Assembly (NCBI RefSeq): GCF_021864535.1
Contig: NZ_JAKJIC010000001.1
Coordinates: 186,001-250,000, forward strand
DNA from: Oryzibacter oryziterrae
GTDB taxonomy: Bacteria > Pseudomonadota > Alphaproteobacteria > Rhizobiales > Pleomorphomonadaceae
DNA length: 64,000 nt
Reading direction: 5' to 3'
Shown here: positions 29,591-38,640 of the stretch, piece by piece
How positions within the stretch are numbered: position 1 is the stretch's first letter
How the letters are laid out: the number at the start of each line of letters is the position of its first letter
The notes under the pieces: model-generated
Told to the model about the DNA's origin: nothing
The model's database searches: none
Seen by the model: the letters and a program-made list of their open reading frames with translations, nothing else
Translations under genes and position numbers: made by a program

Positions 29591-29672
29591 GCTTGGGTTT
29601 TTTGTCAATTCGCGATACCGGGTTATCTTCTTCCGCGACGTGGGATGTCTGGCGGATGGGGCTGGGAGAGCC

Positions 29673-30977
29673 ATGAGCACAACGGATATCGCCAAGCGGG
29701 TGCACGACCATAACTGGAAGCTCGACCCGATTATCCGCAGCCTTCTGGATACGGACTTCTACAAGCTCCTGATGTTGCAGCTGATCTGGCGACGATACCG
29801 CGACGTGCAGGTGACCTTCTCGCTGATCAACCGCAACAAGCAGGTGTTGCTTGCCGAGGAGATCGACGAGGGGGAACTCAGGGCGCAGCTCGACTATGCC
29901 CGGTCGCTGAAGCTCAACAAGAAGGAGTGGATCTGGCTGGCGGGTAACACCTTCCACGGTGTGCGCCAGATCTTCGAACCGGCCTTTCTGGATTGGCTCA
30001 AGGACTTCCGGCTGCCCGAATACGAGCTGTCCAAGAAGGACGGCCAGTATGAGCTGGAGTTCCACGGCCCCTGGACCCACACGACCATGTGGGAGATCCC
30101 GGCGCTGGCCATCGTCAACGAGTTGCGCTCCCGCGCTGTGATGAAGACCATGCGCCGCTTCGAGCTCGACGTGCTCTATGCACGCGCCAAGGCCAAGCTC
30201 TGGAGCAAGGTGGAGCATCTGCGCCGCTATCCCGATATCAGGATTGCCGACTTCGGCACGCGCCGGCGCCATTCGCATCTGTGGCAGGACTGGTGCGTCA
30301 ACGCACTGAAGGAAGGGCTGGGGGCGTCCTTCATCGGCACCTCCAATGTGCTCCTGGCCATGAAGAGCGATCTCGACGCCATCGGCACCAACGCACACGA
30401 ACTGCCCATGGCCATGGCCGCACTGGCCAATACCGATGAGGAGCTTCGGGAAGCGCCGTTCAAGGTGCTGCGCGACTGGCGCGACATGTATGACGGCAAC
30501 CTGCGCGTCGTGCTGCCTGACGCCTTCGGAACGCGTGCCTTCCTCAAGGCGGCGCCGGACTGGGTGGCGAACTGGAAGGGCTTCCGCCCAGACAGCGCGC
30601 CGCCGATCGAAGGTGGCGAGGAGATCATCACCTGGTGGAAGGAACACGGTCAGGATCCGCGCGAGAAGCTGATCGTCTTCTCCGACGGCCTCGACGCCGA
30701 GGAAATCGAGCGGGTGTTCCAGCATTTCGACGGTCGGGTGAACATGAGCTTCGGCTGGGGCACCAATCTGACCAATGACTTCCGCGACTGCGCGCCGTCG
30801 CCGACCATGGATTTCGACGCCATTTCACTGGTTTGCAAGGTGACGCAGGTGAATGGCCGGCCGGCGGTGAAGCTGTCCGACAACCCGGCCAAGGCCACCG
30901 GCGATCCGCAGGAAATCGAGCGCTATCTGCGTGTGTTCGGCGACATGGGACGCGAGGAGCGGCCTGTACTCGTCTAG
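29673..30977 (+). CDS. pncB: nicotinate phosphoribosyltransferase
   Basis: A 434-residue enzyme of NAD salvage that joins nicotinate to PRPP in an ATP-coupled reaction. Family segments are [18 protein letters not shown] at the N-terminus, [37 protein letters not shown], and [20 protein letters not shown] (phosphate and active-site His region). [14 protein letters not shown] near the end completes the PRPP site. The start at 29673 ([15 protein letters not shown]) is preferred over an upstream frame at 29571 that overlaps the terC terminator. The TAG stop lies within the end of a palindromic element. Confidence 0.96.
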   Translation: MSTTDIAKRVHDHNWKLDPIIRSLLDTDFYKLLMLQLIWRRYRDVQVTFSLINRNKQVLLAEEIDEGELRAQLDYARSLKLNKKEWIWLAGNTFHGVRQIFEPAFLDWLKDFRLPEYELSKKDGQYELEFHGPWTHTTMWEIPALAIVNELRSRAVMKTMRRFELDVLYARAKAKLWSKVEHLRRYPDIRIADFGTRRRHSHLWQDWCVNALKEGLGASFIGTSNVLLAMKSDLDAIGTNAHELPMAMAALANTDEELREAPFKVLRDWRDMYDGNLRVVLPDAFGTRAFLKAAPDWVANWKGFRPDSAPPIEGGEEIITWWKEHGQDPREKLIVFSDGLDAEEIERVFQHFDGRVNMSFGWGTNLTNDFRDCAPSPTMDFDAISLVCKVTQVNGRPAVKLSDNPAKATGDPQEIERYLRVFGDMGREERPVLV

Positions 30978-31093
30978 TGCCCTGCTTCACCTAAACTGAC
31001 GTTCGGCAGGGCACTCGTTTTTTGTGGTGCGGCGCCTTTTTCATCTAATTTGGAGGCCTGAATGCCTCCAAATTAGATGAAGCGCAGCACTAG
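30974..31093. repeat. 120-bp palindromic, MITE-like element between convergent genes
   Basis: The segment begins CTAGTGCCCTGCTTCACCTA and its other end, read on the minus strand, begins CTAGTGCTGCGCTTCATCTA, so the ends are imperfect inverted repeats of about 24 bp. Inside are two hairpins: a terminator (30976-30985 with 31006-31015, then TCGTTTTTT) and a perfect 17-bp stem (31041-31057 with 31064-31080). The stop codons of pncB and of the convergent methyltransferase gene both fall in the terminal repeats. It could be a mobile palindromic repeat that now works as a two-way terminator. Confidence 0.6.
30976..31024 (+). terminator. terminator after pncB
   Basis: AGTGCCCTGC (30976-30985) and GCAGGGCACT (31006-31015) pair perfectly over 10 bp and are followed by CGTTTTTTG. 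It overlaps the pncB stop codon. Confidence 0.85.
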
Positions 31094-31881
31094 GCGCGGC
31101 GCGTCATCTCGTAGAGCGCGATGCCCGAGGTGGTGGCGACGTTGAGGCTGTCGAATCCGCCGGACATGTCGATGCGCACCGAGGTGACGGCGTCGAGGAC
31201 GGCATCCGTGAGCCCGGGCCCCTCGGCGCCGAGCAACAGGGCGGCGGGACGGTCGCGATCGATCTGGTCGAGGCGGATGGAACCGCGCGGGGAGAGGCCG
31301 TAGACCACATATCCAGCGTCGGACAACAGCGTGACCAGGGATTGGTCGGCCGCGGCGCGTGCATAGGGCACGGCGAGGCACCCGCCCACCGATACGCGCA
31401 GGGCCTTTCGATAGAGCGGATCGCAGCAGGTTGCGTCCAGCAGCACGGCGCCGACGCCGAAAGCCGCGGCATTGCGGAAGATCCCGCCCATGTTGTCGTG
31501 GTTGGCAATGCCGGCCAGGCCGAGGACCAGGGGCGGGCGGCCCTTCAGGAGTTCCGCCGATGTCGGCGGTGTGCCGCGCCGCCCGAGGCCGAGCAGACCG
31601 CGATGGATCGGGAAGCCGACGATGGCGTCCATCACGGCCTGAGGCGCTGCATAGACGGGCAGGGGATTGTCGCCCACCATGGCCTCAACCGTCTTGAGGC
31701 GCGACTGGGCGACCAGCAGCGACACGGTCTCGAACCGGTCTTGGCGCAGGAAGACGTTGAGCACGCTTTCCCCTTCGGCGATGAAGCCGCCACCGTGGGC
31801 GTCGTTGAGATCGCGGTCGCGGATGTTCATGTAAGGCGCGATGCGCGGGTCGTCGGGCGCGTCGATCAGGAAAACGTTCAT
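31090..31881 (-). CDS. TrmH/SpoU-family RNA 2'-O-methyltransferase
   Basis: A 263-residue SPOUT methyltransferase. The three knot motifs are ANHDNMGGIFRNAAAFG, ALLLGAEGPGL and SLNVATTSGIALYEMTRR. The N-terminal 90 residues resemble the substrate-binding domain of SpoU enzymes (FIAEGESVLNVFL). The target nucleotide (rRNA or tRNA) cannot be told. The start at 31881 (MNVFLIDAPDDPRIAPY) is chosen because upstream residues in the same frame are out-of-character arginine-rich. It converges on pncB. Confidence 0.92.
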   Translation of the reverse strand: MNVFLIDAPDDPRIAPYMNIRDRDLNDAHGGGFIAEGESVLNVFLRQDRFETVSLLVAQSRLKTVEAMVGDNPLPVYAAPQAVMDAIVGFPIHRGLLGLGRRGTPPTSAELLKGRPPLVLGLAGIANHDNMGGIFRNAAAFGVGAVLLDATCCDPLYRKALRVSVGGCLAVPYARAAADQSLVTLLSDAGYVVYGLSPRGSIRLDQIDRDRPAALLLGAEGPGLTDAVLDAVTSVRIDMSGGFDSLNVATTSGIALYEMTRRA

Positions 31882-31958
31882 GAAAAACAACCGAATTGAT
31901 TTTGACGAATCTGCTGTGTCGTTCGTTATAGCTCTATGTGTTTCTTTTGGAGGCGGAA

Positions 31959-32318
31959 ATGGGATCTGACGGCGACAAGGTGATCGGCGTAATCGCGGGT
32001 TTGGCCGGCGCGCTGGGCGTGGCCCTGCTGGCGGCAGCCTCGCACGCTTACCCCGGCAGCCATCTCGACACGGCCGGATTGATCCTGCTGCTGCATGCTG
32101 CCGCCTTGTTGGCGCTGACCAATGGCAGCCTCGGCCCGGCACGGCTGAGGTTGCTGGGGGGCGGCGTGATGGCGCTCGGCATGACGCTGTTTGCCGGCGA
32201 CCTGGCGCTGCGTGCCTTTGCCGACACGCGTCTGTTTCCGATGGCCGCGCCGACGGGCGGATTGTTGCTGATCGCCAGTTGGCTCATCGTCTCGCTGGCC
32301 TTCGCAGTCCGGCGTTGA
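31959..32318 (+). CDS. DUF423 family membrane protein
   Basis: A 119-residue protein with four helices; the pattern IAGLAGALGVALLAAASHAY then LLLHAAALLALTNGS is typical of the DUF423 (YgdD) family. Function unknown. A strong TTTGGAGGCGG site precedes the ATG at 31959. It is divergent from the methyltransferase gene with 77 bp between the starts. Confidence 0.85.
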   Translation: MGSDGDKVIGVIAGLAGALGVALLAAASHAYPGSHLDTAGLILLLHAAALLALTNGSLGPARLRLLGGGVMALGMTLFAGDLALRAFADTRLFPMAAPTGGLLLIASWLIVSLAFAVRR

Positions 32319-32481
32319 AGCCTTGCCCTGTTTCCTGATGTGCAGAATGCAGTGCTAACCAATCGTTAACCATATAACGACAGGTTACAACCTGTATGCG
32401 GGCGATATCGCGATCTTTGACCGGGGCGGCAAGATCGTCGCGATGGGCTCGTTCACCAGCGAAGATATGGAAAGGCTCATC

Positions 32482-32931
32482 ATGAGCATAGCCGGCGTAG
32501 GCGGGACCCGGTCCGCCGAAGCATGGTCGGGCGCAAGTGCGCGCGCGACACCGACCGACAAGTTCGCAAGCTTGTTCGACAAGCTCGACACCACAGACAG
32601 CGGCACTGTGACCAAGGATCAGTTCACCGCTGCCTTTTCCTCCCTGAAGATGCCGCCGAGCTTTCGCAAGGCAGGAGCCGATGCGGTGTTCAGCCAACTC
32701 GATCCCAACAACAGCGGGCAGGTGAGCAAGCAGGCCTTCGTTGATGGCATGATGAGCCTGATGAAGTCCATGCGGTCGGAAGGGCGCAAGGAGACTGAGA
32801 ACGACGGTGACAAGGACGACTTCAGAGCCTCGCTCGCTGCAGCGGCAAAGGGCCTGTCGCCGGCACCGGCTCCCGCCCGCAGCACTGGTGCTATCGGCGC
32901 GATCGGCGGCGCGGTGAACATGCTGGTGTGA
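32482..32931 (+). CDS. EF-hand domain protein
   Basis: A 149-residue protein with two recognisable EF-hand loops, DTTDSGTVTKDQF and DPNNSGQVSKQAF, spaced about 40 residues apart as a pair. No signal peptide is seen. The C-terminus is Ala/Pro-rich with GAIGAIGGAVNM. It probably binds calcium; partner unknown. Start chosen at MSIAGVGGTRSAEAW behind AAAGG; an in-frame ATG at 32443 is also possible. A shared hairpin separates it from the convergent FG-GAP gene. Confidence 0.8.
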   Translation: MSIAGVGGTRSAEAWSGASARATPTDKFASLFDKLDTTDSGTVTKDQFTAAFSSLKMPPSFRKAGADAVFSQLDPNNSGQVSKQAFVDGMMSLMKSMRSEGRKETENDGDKDDFRASLAAAAKGLSPAPAPARSTGAIGAIGGAVNMLV

Positions 32932-32952
32932 CGTCTGTTCCGGAAATGAAGA

Positions 32953-32990
32953 AGCGCGACGCTGCCTTGGGCAACGCCGCGCTCTTGCTT
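32953..32990. terminator. two-way terminator-like hairpin
   Basis: AGCGCGACG (32953-32961) pairs with CGCCGCGCT (32975-32983) with one mismatch, followed by CTTGCTT on the plus side. It lies between the convergent EF-hand and FG-GAP genes. Confidence 0.5.
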
Positions 32991-33003
32991 CCTGAGTATC
33001 GAC

Positions 33004-35142
33004 TCATCTCACAAAATTGTCGACCGTCAGCGTCTTGAGGCCAATGAGCTTGATCTGGAGATCGGCCGTGCCGTCACCGTTGACGTCGGCCTGGACGAGG
33101 GTCTTGTCGTTGGCGGTTCCGGCGGCGTCGGTCTTGGCATAGCGCAACTGGCCGGCAGCGTGAGTGAAGGCGTTGGTGCCGATGAAGCTGAAGGCCTGGT
33201 TGCCGGGCACCTTGCTGTTGGCGTCGATGGCGGAGAGGTTGAAGATGTCGTCCGCGACGGAGAAGTCGGTGACGGTGTCAAAGGCCGCAGGTGTGCTGTC
33301 GGATACAAGCTTGTAGATCAGGGTGTCGGCACCCGAACCAGTTGTGAGAGTGTCCGCGCTGCCGTCGCCCTCCAGAGTGTCGTCGCCGGAACCGGAATTG
33401 ATAGTGTCCTTGCCGCCGGCGCCGATCAGACTGTCGGCGAAGGCGCTGCCCGGCAGGAGATCGCCGGCTGAAGTACCGACGCGCGTGATCGGGCCGGAAG
33501 CGCGACCGTAGACGGCAAATCCACGACCGTTCTGATTTGCGCCTGTCAAGCTGAGGGGAGCGCCGATGACAAGATCCTTGAAGCCGTCCTTGTTGACATC
33601 GCCTGCAAGCGATACCGAATAGCCGGTGTATCGTTCATTCGTTCCACCGTTGATGTAAATGCCTTTGTCACTGGTGAGGTCCGCAAGCGACAGATCGGAT
33701 TGCTGTCCCCGTTTGCCGAATATGACATAAGCACCGCCACGCCCGGGGACACCGCTGATGGTCAGAAGCGGAGACCCGACAACGAGATCACCAATGCCGT
33801 CGCCGTTGAAGTCGCCGCCGGCGAAGCTGAGGCCTGCGTAGGATCCTGCGGCTTCCCCCGTGATGGTGAAGCCACGCGAATCGTCCGCCACGGACAGATC
33901 ATAAGTACCCTTCAGAAAGTGCCTCCGGCCGAGGATGACATAGGCGGCGCCGACATTGGTTGCTGCGCCGACTGCATGATAACTTGCTGGAACAACGATA
34001 TCGTCGAAACCGTCGCCATTCAGATCCCCCACAAGATCGCCGTACCCTCCTCCGGCTAAGTCGTTGGCTTGTCCCGTGAATTTGATGACCGATCCCGGAT
34101 CGGGTGAGGACAGGTTGACCAATGTCATGTTCTTGTAACCGAGAACAAGATATTCCGCGCCGTTGGTTGCCGAACCTTCGCCAGCAGCACTGACGATAAA
34201 ATCGGCGACGCCGTCGCCGTTGACGTCGCCCGCCGGTACAATCATCCCCCCAAGGGCGGCTCCGTCCATTGCGCCGTTGATCTGAATTCCGGCCGATCCG
34301 AGGCTCGCAAGCGAAAGGTCGGTTGGCGACGCCGAACCGAACACGACATAGGCAGAGCCGGCGTTGGAATGGCCGCCTGGATCTGCGCCCTGCGCTCCTA
34401 TACCGAGGTCGGCAAAACCGTCGCTGTTCACGTCGCCCAGTCCGGCGATCCGATTGGCAGTGTCGCCGGCTACTGAGCCGGTAATCTTTATCCCCACGCT
34501 ACCGCTGATCGACGAAGTCGACAAACTGGCTACGAATGCGGACGATTTGCCGAAGAGCACATAGGAGACGCCACTTCCGTTGGCGGCGCCAAAGACCAAG
34601 TCGTCTATGCCGTCGCCGTTGAAATCGCCGCCTCTGGCAACAGATGCCCCCACATTCTCGTTGACAGCCGAGCCGTTGATGACAAAGCCTGTAGTGCCAT
34701 CGAGGCTGTCCAACGTTATGTGCGCCGGCAGGCCGGTTTTCTTGCCGAATACTACGAAAACCTTGCCGGCATTTGACATTGCGCCGACGGTAGCGGATGA
34801 CGCGGTATAGGCAAAGTCAGCAATGCCATCGTGATTGACATCGCCGATACTGCGGGCATAACTTCCGAGTTTAGGCGTTGCGCCAGAGCCAGTATAATCT
34901 GCAACGATACCGTTGGTTGCCGGCAAACTGCCGAGATCGATCTCCTTGATAAGGGTGCCGGCTTTGGCCATGGCGGCGCGGTCGGCCCGGCGAGTGACGG
35001 TATCACTAGATGATTTTGGCAATAGCGGCAGCTTGATGGATGCCGGTTTGAGTGACACATGTTCCACTATGGCAGGGCGTGCGAGAGGGGCGGCAATCTT
35101 AGAGGTGTCCAGCAGAGACAACGCCATATCGAAAATGGGCAT
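33004..35142 (-). CDS. FG-GAP repeat protein with C-terminal RTX calcium-binding domain
   Basis: A 712-residue protein. Seven FG-GAP/integrin-alpha-like repeats are marked by calcium-loop motifs such as GDVNHDGIADFAY, GDFNGDGIDDLVFG, GDVNSDGFADLGIG and GDVNKDGFKDLVIG, forming a predicted beta-propeller over about residues 60-560. A short RTX stretch (AGGKDTINSGSGDDTLEGDG) leads into a serralysin-type C-terminal domain (FDTVTDFSVADDIFNLSAID). No Sec signal is seen; the C-terminus suggests type I secretion. No ABC/HlyD secretion genes lie nearby. Probably a secreted or surface adhesin-like protein. Confidence 0.88.
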   Translation of the reverse strand: MPIFDMALSLLDTSKIAAPLARPAIVEHVSLKPASIKLPLLPKSSSDTVTRRADRAAMAKAGTLIKEIDLGSLPATNGIVADYTGSGATPKLGSYARSIGDVNHDGIADFAYTASSATVGAMSNAGKVFVVFGKKTGLPAHITLDSLDGTTGFVINGSAVNENVGASVARGGDFNGDGIDDLVFGAANGSGVSYVLFGKSSAFVASLSTSSISGSVGIKITGSVAGDTANRIAGLGDVNSDGFADLGIGAQGADPGGHSNAGSAYVVFGSASPTDLSLASLGSAGIQINGAMDGAALGGMIVPAGDVNGDGVADFIVSAAGEGSATNGAEYLVLGYKNMTLVNLSSPDPGSVIKFTGQANDLAGGGYGDLVGDLNGDGFDDIVVPASYHAVGAATNVGAAYVILGRRHFLKGTYDLSVADDSRGFTITGEAAGSYAGLSFAGGDFNGDGIGDLVVGSPLLTISGVPGRGGAYVIFGKRGQQSDLSLADLTSDKGIYINGGTNERYTGYSVSLAGDVNKDGFKDLVIGAPLSLTGANQNGRGFAVYGRASGPITRVGTSAGDLLPGSAFADSLIGAGGKDTINSGSGDDTLEGDGSADTLTTGSGADTLIYKLVSDSTPAAFDTVTDFSVADDIFNLSAIDANSKVPGNQAFSFIGTNAFTHAAGQLRYAKTDAAGTANDKTLVQADVNGDGTADLQIKLIGLKTLTVDNFVR

Positions 35143-35478
35143 TGGAAATACCTATCTTGAGTTGAATAATATCGGCTTAATTCTGCAATGGGTGCATATT
35201 CCCACAAATTACCGCATATTGCCTACGAATTAAAGCGTATTCTGAAAAGGTTGCAAGAATGTGCGCCAGCCCAGGGACAGGGGTGCGCTGCAACTCCCTG
35301 TATTCGGCACGGCTGCGAAAGCATCGTCCACAAGCTATAAGACCTTGTGGAGCCAATTTCACGGGCTTGTGTGTTCCAAAATCAGGATCGGACGAGCAGG
35401 CATCCAACGGTCATGTTGAAGGAAATTGGCTGCAAGCGTGTCTGACCTACCTTAAGGGCTGGAAGTAAGATCAATTTC
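35143..35478. other. 336-bp intergenic region, AT-rich promoter side
   Basis: No convincing gene is seen. The first 110 bp are AT-rich and presumably hold the promoter of the minus-strand FG-GAP gene. A 7-bp hairpin (CCACAAG 35328-35334 with CTTGTGG 35344-35350) lies in the middle. A 69-codon plus-strand frame (35259-35468) lacks a ribosome-binding site and recognisable features. Confidence 0.5.
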
Positions 35479-36372
35479 TCAAATGGCGGCCAGATTGCCC
35501 CATTTGTTGCCGTCGTGGTCTATGGCCAGGAACTCGCAGTTGCGCATGCGCAGCCATTCGACGCCCTGAGGGCCCTTCAGCATGGCGATGGTGGAGAGGG
35601 CGCCGGCGAGAAGGGTGGAGTCGGTTCTGACGCTGACCGAGCGCAGGCCTTCGACCGGCCAGCCGGTGCGCGGATCGAAGATGTGGCTGTAGCGTTTGCC
35701 GTCGACGACGAGGGCGCGTTCGGTGTCGCCGCTGGTGGCGATGCCGCCGATGCGCAGGCCCAAGGTGCCGGCCGGTTCGTCGCCACCGAAAGGATTGCGG
35801 ATGGCGACGGGCCAGGGCATCTCGTCATGCCGATTGCCGAAGACGGCGATGTCGCCACCAAGGTTCACGAGACCGGCTTGTGCGCCGGCCTGCCTGCAGA
35901 TCTTTGCCGCTCTATCCGCCGCATATTCCTTGGCGAGGCCGCCGAAGTCGATCTCCATGCCTGCGATCGGAAAGGACAGTACCGGCGGCCGCCATTTCAG
36001 CTTGTTGAGGCCGATCAGCCGGATGATGTCGTCGAGCGCTTCGGGTTGGGGGAGACCTTGGTCCATGTGGCCCCAGGCGCGCCGGAGTGCGCCCGATGTG
36101 ATGTCGAACAGACCGTCCGAGGCGCTGTGAGCCATGAAGGCGAAATCGAGCAGGAAGGTGGTTTCGGGATCAAGGGCGATGTCGCCGCCTTTTGCCGCTA
36201 CGTTGTTGATCTCGGAGATGAGGCTGCGCGGATCGTAGCGGGTGAACTTGGCCTCGATGCGCTCGATTTCGGCGGTGGCCGCGCCGGCCGCTTCGATGGC
36301 GATGCCCGGATCACTGTCCGCGAGAGTGATCGAGCATTCCGTGCCCATGGCAACGAAGGCAAATTCTTCCAT
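35479..36372 (-). CDS. apbE: FAD:protein FMN transferase
   Basis: A 297-residue ApbE-family flavin transferase. Signatures are FVAMGTECSITL at the N-terminus, the FAD-binding AGLVNLGGDIAVFG, and KRYSHIFDPRTGWPVEGL with the metal-binding region. ApbE attaches FMN covalently to threonine in partner proteins such as NqrC/RnfG or PepSY-type flavoproteins. No signal peptide or lipobox is visible on this start (MEEFAFVAMGTE), unlike periplasmic ApbE, so a cytoplasmic form is possible. No partner flavoprotein is encoded next to it. It lies downstream of modE on the same strand with 308 bp between. Confidence 0.92.
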   Translation of the reverse strand: MEEFAFVAMGTECSITLADSDPGIAIEAAGAATAEIERIEAKFTRYDPRSLISEINNVAAKGGDIALDPETTFLLDFAFMAHSASDGLFDITSGALRRAWGHMDQGLPQPEALDDIIRLIGLNKLKWRPPVLSFPIAGMEIDFGGLAKEYAADRAAKICRQAGAQAGLVNLGGDIAVFGNRHDEMPWPVAIRNPFGGDEPAGTLGLRIGGIATSGDTERALVVDGKRYSHIFDPRTGWPVEGLRSVSVRTDSTLLAGALSTIAMLKGPQGVEWLRMRNCEFLAIDHDGNKWGNLAAI

Positions 36373-36680
36373 ATGCAGTTCCGCATCGTCATCAGCAGAG
36401 CGGCAGCCGGCCGTTGGCTTGGCCAGACCTGCACAAGGCCCGTCGAGATGATCAGATGACGATGTCGGCCTCCGGTAGGGCCGGTCAAGGACGCTGGCAG
36501 AGCGCCAGCACCGACCGGTCCGTCGCTGCAGGATCGGCGGGTTGCAGCCCAATGTAAAGAGGGGGTGGCCTCCCGATGGCAATCCTTTCAAGGGGCAGGG
36601 AAAGAAAGGGTGAACGGCATCGGAAGGCCGTTAGGAAAAACGGCGGTGGATGCGGTTTATTCCTTAGCGTTCACACAAAA
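36373..36680. other. 308-bp spacer between modE and apbE with a nested hairpin
   Basis: No gene is seen. A nested hairpin is formed by GCCGGTC (36480-36486) with GACCGGT (36513-36519) and an inner GCTGGC (36493-36498) with GCCAGC (36504-36509). It lies about 110-140 bp before the apbE start and could be a leader structure or the end of the modE transcript. It does not match any riboswitch I know. Confidence 0.4.
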
Positions 36681-37472
36681 TCAGTCGATGGCGACGATCA
36701 CGTGAGAGGCCTCGAACAGGGCACTGGCCGGTGCGCCGACTTCGAGACCGAGCGAGGCGACGCTGCGGGCGGTGATCGAGGCGGCGAGCGACTTGCCGCT
36801 GCCGATGTCCAGGACGACCTCGGCGTTGACGTCACCGCAGTCGACGCGGGCAATGGTGCCGGCGATGCAGTTGCTGACCGACACCTTGGGGCGCTCATGG
36901 CCGGGCGCGATCATCACGAAGGGGGCCTTGATCAGCACGATCGCCTCGCGGCCGACGCAGAGGCCGAGATCGCGGGCGCTTTCGGCGGTGACCAGGGCGT
37001 GGATGGTGGAGCCCTCGGCGACCGTGACGGCGACGTCGGCGCTCAGGTGGTCGGTGTTGATAGAGGCGATGGTGCCGCGGAGGGCGTTGCGGGCCGAGGT
37101 GCGCATGAAGAAGCCGGAGAAGAGGTTGAGGGGGGAGATGCCGCTGCCGTCGAGATCGGGCTCCAGCAGGCGGACGATGCGAGCCATTTCCGCTTCCATG
37201 CGCCCATAGGCTTCGATGACCTTGAGGCCCTGGGGCGTCAGCCGGGCGCCGCCACCAGCCTTGCCGCCGGTACGGGTTTCCAGAAGCGGCTGACCGAACA
37301 GGTTGCTCATGGAATCGATGGCGTCCCAGGCGGCCTTGTAAGTGATGCCGACGGCTTTTGCGCCTGAGCTGATGGAACCCTCGCGCGCCACGGCTTCCAG
37401 GAGGCGGATGCGTTCCCGGCCGACCGGAGAGGCGGCTTCGCTGCGCAGGGTCACGGACGCGTCGATCGTCAT
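36681..37472 (-). CDS. modE: molybdate-responsive transcriptional regulator ModE
   Basis: A 263-residue regulator. The N-terminal winged helix-turn-helix ([34 protein letters not shown]) is of the ModE/LysR type. Two C-terminal Mop (TOBE) domains start near [15 protein letters not shown] and [17 protein letters not shown] and bind molybdate or tungstate. Full ModE normally represses the molybdate transporter and can activate molybdoenzyme genes. No modABC is present in the window. It is divergent from trmO across a ModE-box-like dyad, so it may control both. Confidence 0.94.
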   Translation of the reverse strand: MTIDASVTLRSEAASPVGRERIRLLEAVAREGSISSGAKAVGITYKAAWDAIDSMSNLFGQPLLETRTGGKAGGGARLTPQGLKVIEAYGRMEAEMARIVRLLEPDLDGSGISPLNLFSGFFMRTSARNALRGTIASINTDHLSADVAVTVAEGSTIHALVTAESARDLGLCVGREAIVLIKAPFVMIAPGHERPKVSVSNCIAGTIARVDCGDVNAEVVLDIGSGKSLAASITARSVASLGLEVGAPASALFEASHVIVAID

Positions 37473-37490
37473 AGTGCTTACTTGTCCGGC

Positions 37491-37515
37491 GTTATGTAGT
37501 CTGGCTCTATATCAC
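37491..37515. promoter_or_regulatory. putative ModE box between modE and trmO
   Basis: GTTATGTAG (37491-37499) and CTATATCAC (37507-37515) are inverted repeats matching at 7 of 9 positions with a 7-base spacer. This resembles the TATAT-rich dyad bound by ModE. A further half-site TATAACG occurs at 37551-37557. The dyad starts 19 bp upstream of the modE start codon, consistent with autorepression. Confidence 0.55.
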
Positions 37516-37623
37516 CAACGGCGCAGCGGCACGACCGACTGCACCCGATCTATAACGAATTTGCTGGGGCCGGGAAACGCATCATTGGGGGATTGTGGCT
37601 TCTGTGGCTGTGTGAGGAAACCC

Positions 37624-38121
37624 ATGACGGCAGTAGAGATGGACAATGTTCGCGACGGCGAGCGGCTGGTGCCCTGGGTGGAGCGGCAGGACGCGAGCCT
37701 CATCTACATAGGCCGTATCCACACGCCGTGGACGGACCTGTCGGATTGTCCGCGTCAGGGGCGGCTCGACGGGCCGCTTTGCCGGATCGAGGTGTTCGAG
37801 CCCTGGACGCTGGCGCTGTCGGGCATCACGGTCGGTCAGCAGGCCGAGGTGCTGTACTGGCTGCATCTGTCGCGGCGCGATCTGGTGCAGCAATGCCCCC
37901 GCAACGACGGCAACGCGCGCGGCACCTTCTCCATCCGTTCGCCGATCCGGCCCAATCCGATCGGCACCACCGTCGTCAAGGTCGAGAGCATCGAGGGGAA
38001 TGTGCTGACCGTGCGCGGCATGGACTGCCTCGACGGCACGCCGCTGATCGATCTGAAGCCGGATCTGGCGCAGTTCGTGCCGCTGGCCAAGGAGAAACCC
38101 GGCGATCGGCAGGTGGGGTGA
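37624..38121 (+). CDS. trmO: TrmO/TsaA-family tRNA methyltransferase
   Basis: A 165-residue single TsaA-like beta-barrel domain. Signatures are [51 protein letters not shown] and [17 protein letters not shown]. TrmO N6-methylates threonylcarbamoyladenosine 37 in certain tRNAs using S-adenosylmethionine. The protein lacks the extra C-terminal domain of E. coli TrmO. Being divergent from modE across a ModE-box-like site is unusual for a housekeeping tRNA enzyme; a molybdenum-linked role is possible. Its stop is immediately adjacent to the stop of the convergent hyfI. Confidence 0.85.
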   Translation: MTAVEMDNVRDGERLVPWVERQDASLIYIGRIHTPWTDLSDCPRQGRLDGPLCRIEVFEPWTLALSGITVGQQAEVLYWLHLSRRDLVQQCPRNDGNARGTFSIRSPIRPNPIGTTVVKVESIEGNVLTVRGMDCLDGTPLIDLKPDLAQFVPLAKEKPGDRQVG

Positions 38122-38640
38122 TCACCGCTCGTTGGCGTCGATGAGGGCGATGAGGCCCTTCAGCAGAGCGGTCGGTTCCGGCGGGCAGCCGGGGATGCTG
38201 ACGTCCACCGGAATGACGTCGGCCACCGAGCCGGCGACGGCGTAACTGCCCTTGAACACACCGCAATTCACGCCGCAATCGCCAACCGCCACCACCCATT
38301 TGGGCGCGGGCGTGGCGGCATAGGTGCGCTCCAGCGCCTCCTTCATGTTCCTGGTGACGGGGCCGGTCACGAGAAGCACGTCGGCATGGCGGGGCGAGGC
38401 GACGAAGCGCAGCCCGAAGCGCTCCAGGTCATAATAGGCGTTGTTGAGGGCGTGGATCTCGAGTTCGCAGCCGTTGCAGGAACCGGCGTCTACTTCGCGG
38501 ATGGACAGCGAGCGGCCGAGCTTGCGGCGGGCGGTGTCGCCCAGCAGCGTGGCGAGCTCCTCAAGCTCGGAAGCATCGACCTTGGGGGCGGCTTCAGTGA
38601 GCGGACGGCCGAACAGGCCCTTGAGCAGGAAAGTGCGCAT
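38122..38640 (-). CDS. hyfI: hydrogenase-4-like small subunit (NuoB-type)
   Basis: A 172-residue NuoB-like subunit. The proximal 4Fe-4S ligands appear complete: C55 and C58 in GSCNGCELEIHAL, C122 in VGDCGVNCGVFKG and C152 in SIPGCPPEPTALLKG. In group 4 hydrogenases and complex I this cluster passes electrons to or from the large subunit. It is the last gene of a six-gene minus-strand operon and is separated from hyfG by an unusual 135-bp palindrome-rich gap. The intact Fe-S site contrasts with the missing nickel ligands of its partner. Confidence 0.9.
   Translation of the reverse strand: MRTFLLKGLFGRPLTEAAPKVDASELEELATLLGDTARRKLGRSLSIREVDAGSCNGCELEIHALNNAYYDLERFGLRFVASPRHADVLLVTGPVTRNMKEALERTYAATPAPKWVVAVGDCGVNCGVFKGSYAVAGSVADVIPVDVSIPGCPPEPTALLKGLIALIDANER

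Noticed and set aside
35259-35468. 69-codon plus-strand ORF in the gap before apbE
   Set aside because: No ribosome-binding site and a composition unlike a protein gene; it may still be a relic.
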